Assembly: GCA_003161855.1 (NCBI GenBank)
Contig: PMNM01000184.1
Coordinates: forward strand, 819-6,190
DNA from: Syntrophaceae bacterium
GTDB taxonomy: Bacteria; Desulfobacterota; Syntrophia; Syntrophales; Fen-1087
Direction: 5' to 3'
Length of the DNA stretch: 5,372 nt
A model generated the notes under the pieces. That model did no database searches. It was not told where the DNA came from and worked only from the letters and a program-made list of their open reading frames with translations. The position numbers and the translations under genes were made by a program. Numbering within the stretch: position 1 is the first letter of the stretch; each line of letters begins with the position of its first letter. Shown piece after piece: positions 5,195 to 5,372 of the stretch.

Positions 5195-5372
5195 TCATAA
5201 ATCTTTTTTACTTTTTGCCATCATGATTGCCTCCGGTAAATAAAGCCCTCCCGTATAAAGGGCTTTCCCGACAATGATACCCATAACCCCGGCTGTTTCG
5301 ATTTCCACGACTTTTTTTATGTCTTCGATACCCGCAACGCCACCGGAAGCAATCACGGGAATTTCAATAGCC
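5195..5372 (-). CDS. hisA: Phosphoribosylformimino-5-aminoimidazole carboxamide ribotide isomerase HisA, C-terminal part
   Basis: Partial gene: the last 58 codons and a TGA stop (5195-5197); the 5' part lies beyond the right edge. HisA opens the ribose ring of ProFAR to give PRFAR (fourth step of histidine biosynthesis) on a (beta-alpha)8 barrel. The fragment begins [20 protein letters not shown], whose ASGGV is the phosphate-binding loop after strand 7, and continues to [20 protein letters not shown], whose IVGKALY is the second phosphate-binding segment after strand 8 and is typical of HisA. The sister enzyme HisF has a different ending (AAS.FH.GE), which rules it out. The catalytic aspartates lie outside the window. 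The next gene downstream is the HIT hydrolase, not hisF, although hisF commonly follows hisA. Confidence 0.9.
   Translation of the reverse strand, partial: AIEIPVIASGGVAGIEDIKKVVEIETAGVMGIIVGKALYTGGLYLPEAIMMAKSKKDL

Noticed and set aside
4635..5243. Plus-strand open frame of 202 codons opposite yqeY, the HIT gene and the hisA end
   Set aside because: It is antisense to three well-supported genes, crosses their promoter, and its translation has no family features.
1..5372. Search for CRISPR arrays, insertion sequences, integrase sites next to the tRNA, or defence genes
   Set aside because: No direct repeats with spacers, no transposase or integrase motifs, and no duplicated tRNA 3' end were seen in the window.

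Overview
This 5.4 kb window looks like ordinary chromosomal core DNA, with every supported gene on the minus strand, so the text below reads from right to left. The organism is probably a Gram-negative bacterium of the Desulfobacterota / former Deltaproteobacteria type, possibly near the Syntrophales. That rests on protein flavour (a RpoD with a long non-conserved insert, a DnaG with a standard CHC2 finger, a DUF164-type zinc-ribbon protein close by) and on gene order; it is an inference, not a proof.

Layout, right to left: (1) the last 58 codons of hisA (histidine biosynthesis), cut by the window edge; (2) a small HIT-family nucleotide hydrolase 23 nt after it; (3) a 70-nt gap holding a promoter with a perfect TTGACA -35; (4) a GatB/YqeY-family protein; (5) dnaG, the replication primase; (6) rpoD, the housekeeping sigma factor, 27 nt after dnaG; (7) a tRNA with anticodon CAU and an encoded CCA end; (8) a possible 43-codon small ORF; (9) a clear intrinsic terminator; (10) the first 87 codons of a coiled-coil protein of the C4-type zinc-ribbon (DUF164) family, starting at TTG and cut by the left edge.

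YqeY-dnaG-rpoD is a version of the macromolecular-synthesis operon that links replication priming to transcription initiation. rpsU, the usual first gene of that operon in enterics, is absent, and the promoter between the HIT gene and yqeY would drive the group. The tRNA may be reached by read-through from rpoD or from its own promoter; the first terminator found after rpoD lies at about 287-318.

The one real surprise is the C-terminus of RpoD. Regions 1.1, 1.2, 2, 3 and 4.1 are close to textbook, but the region 4.2 helix-turn-helix that reads the -35 element is heavily altered, with no gap and no frameshift. Extended -10 sequences (TGnTATAAT-like) without a recognisable -35 lie just upstream of rpoD and of the tRNA, whereas yqeY has a perfect TTGACA. 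I see no mobile element, CRISPR array, defence system or other clearly new system.
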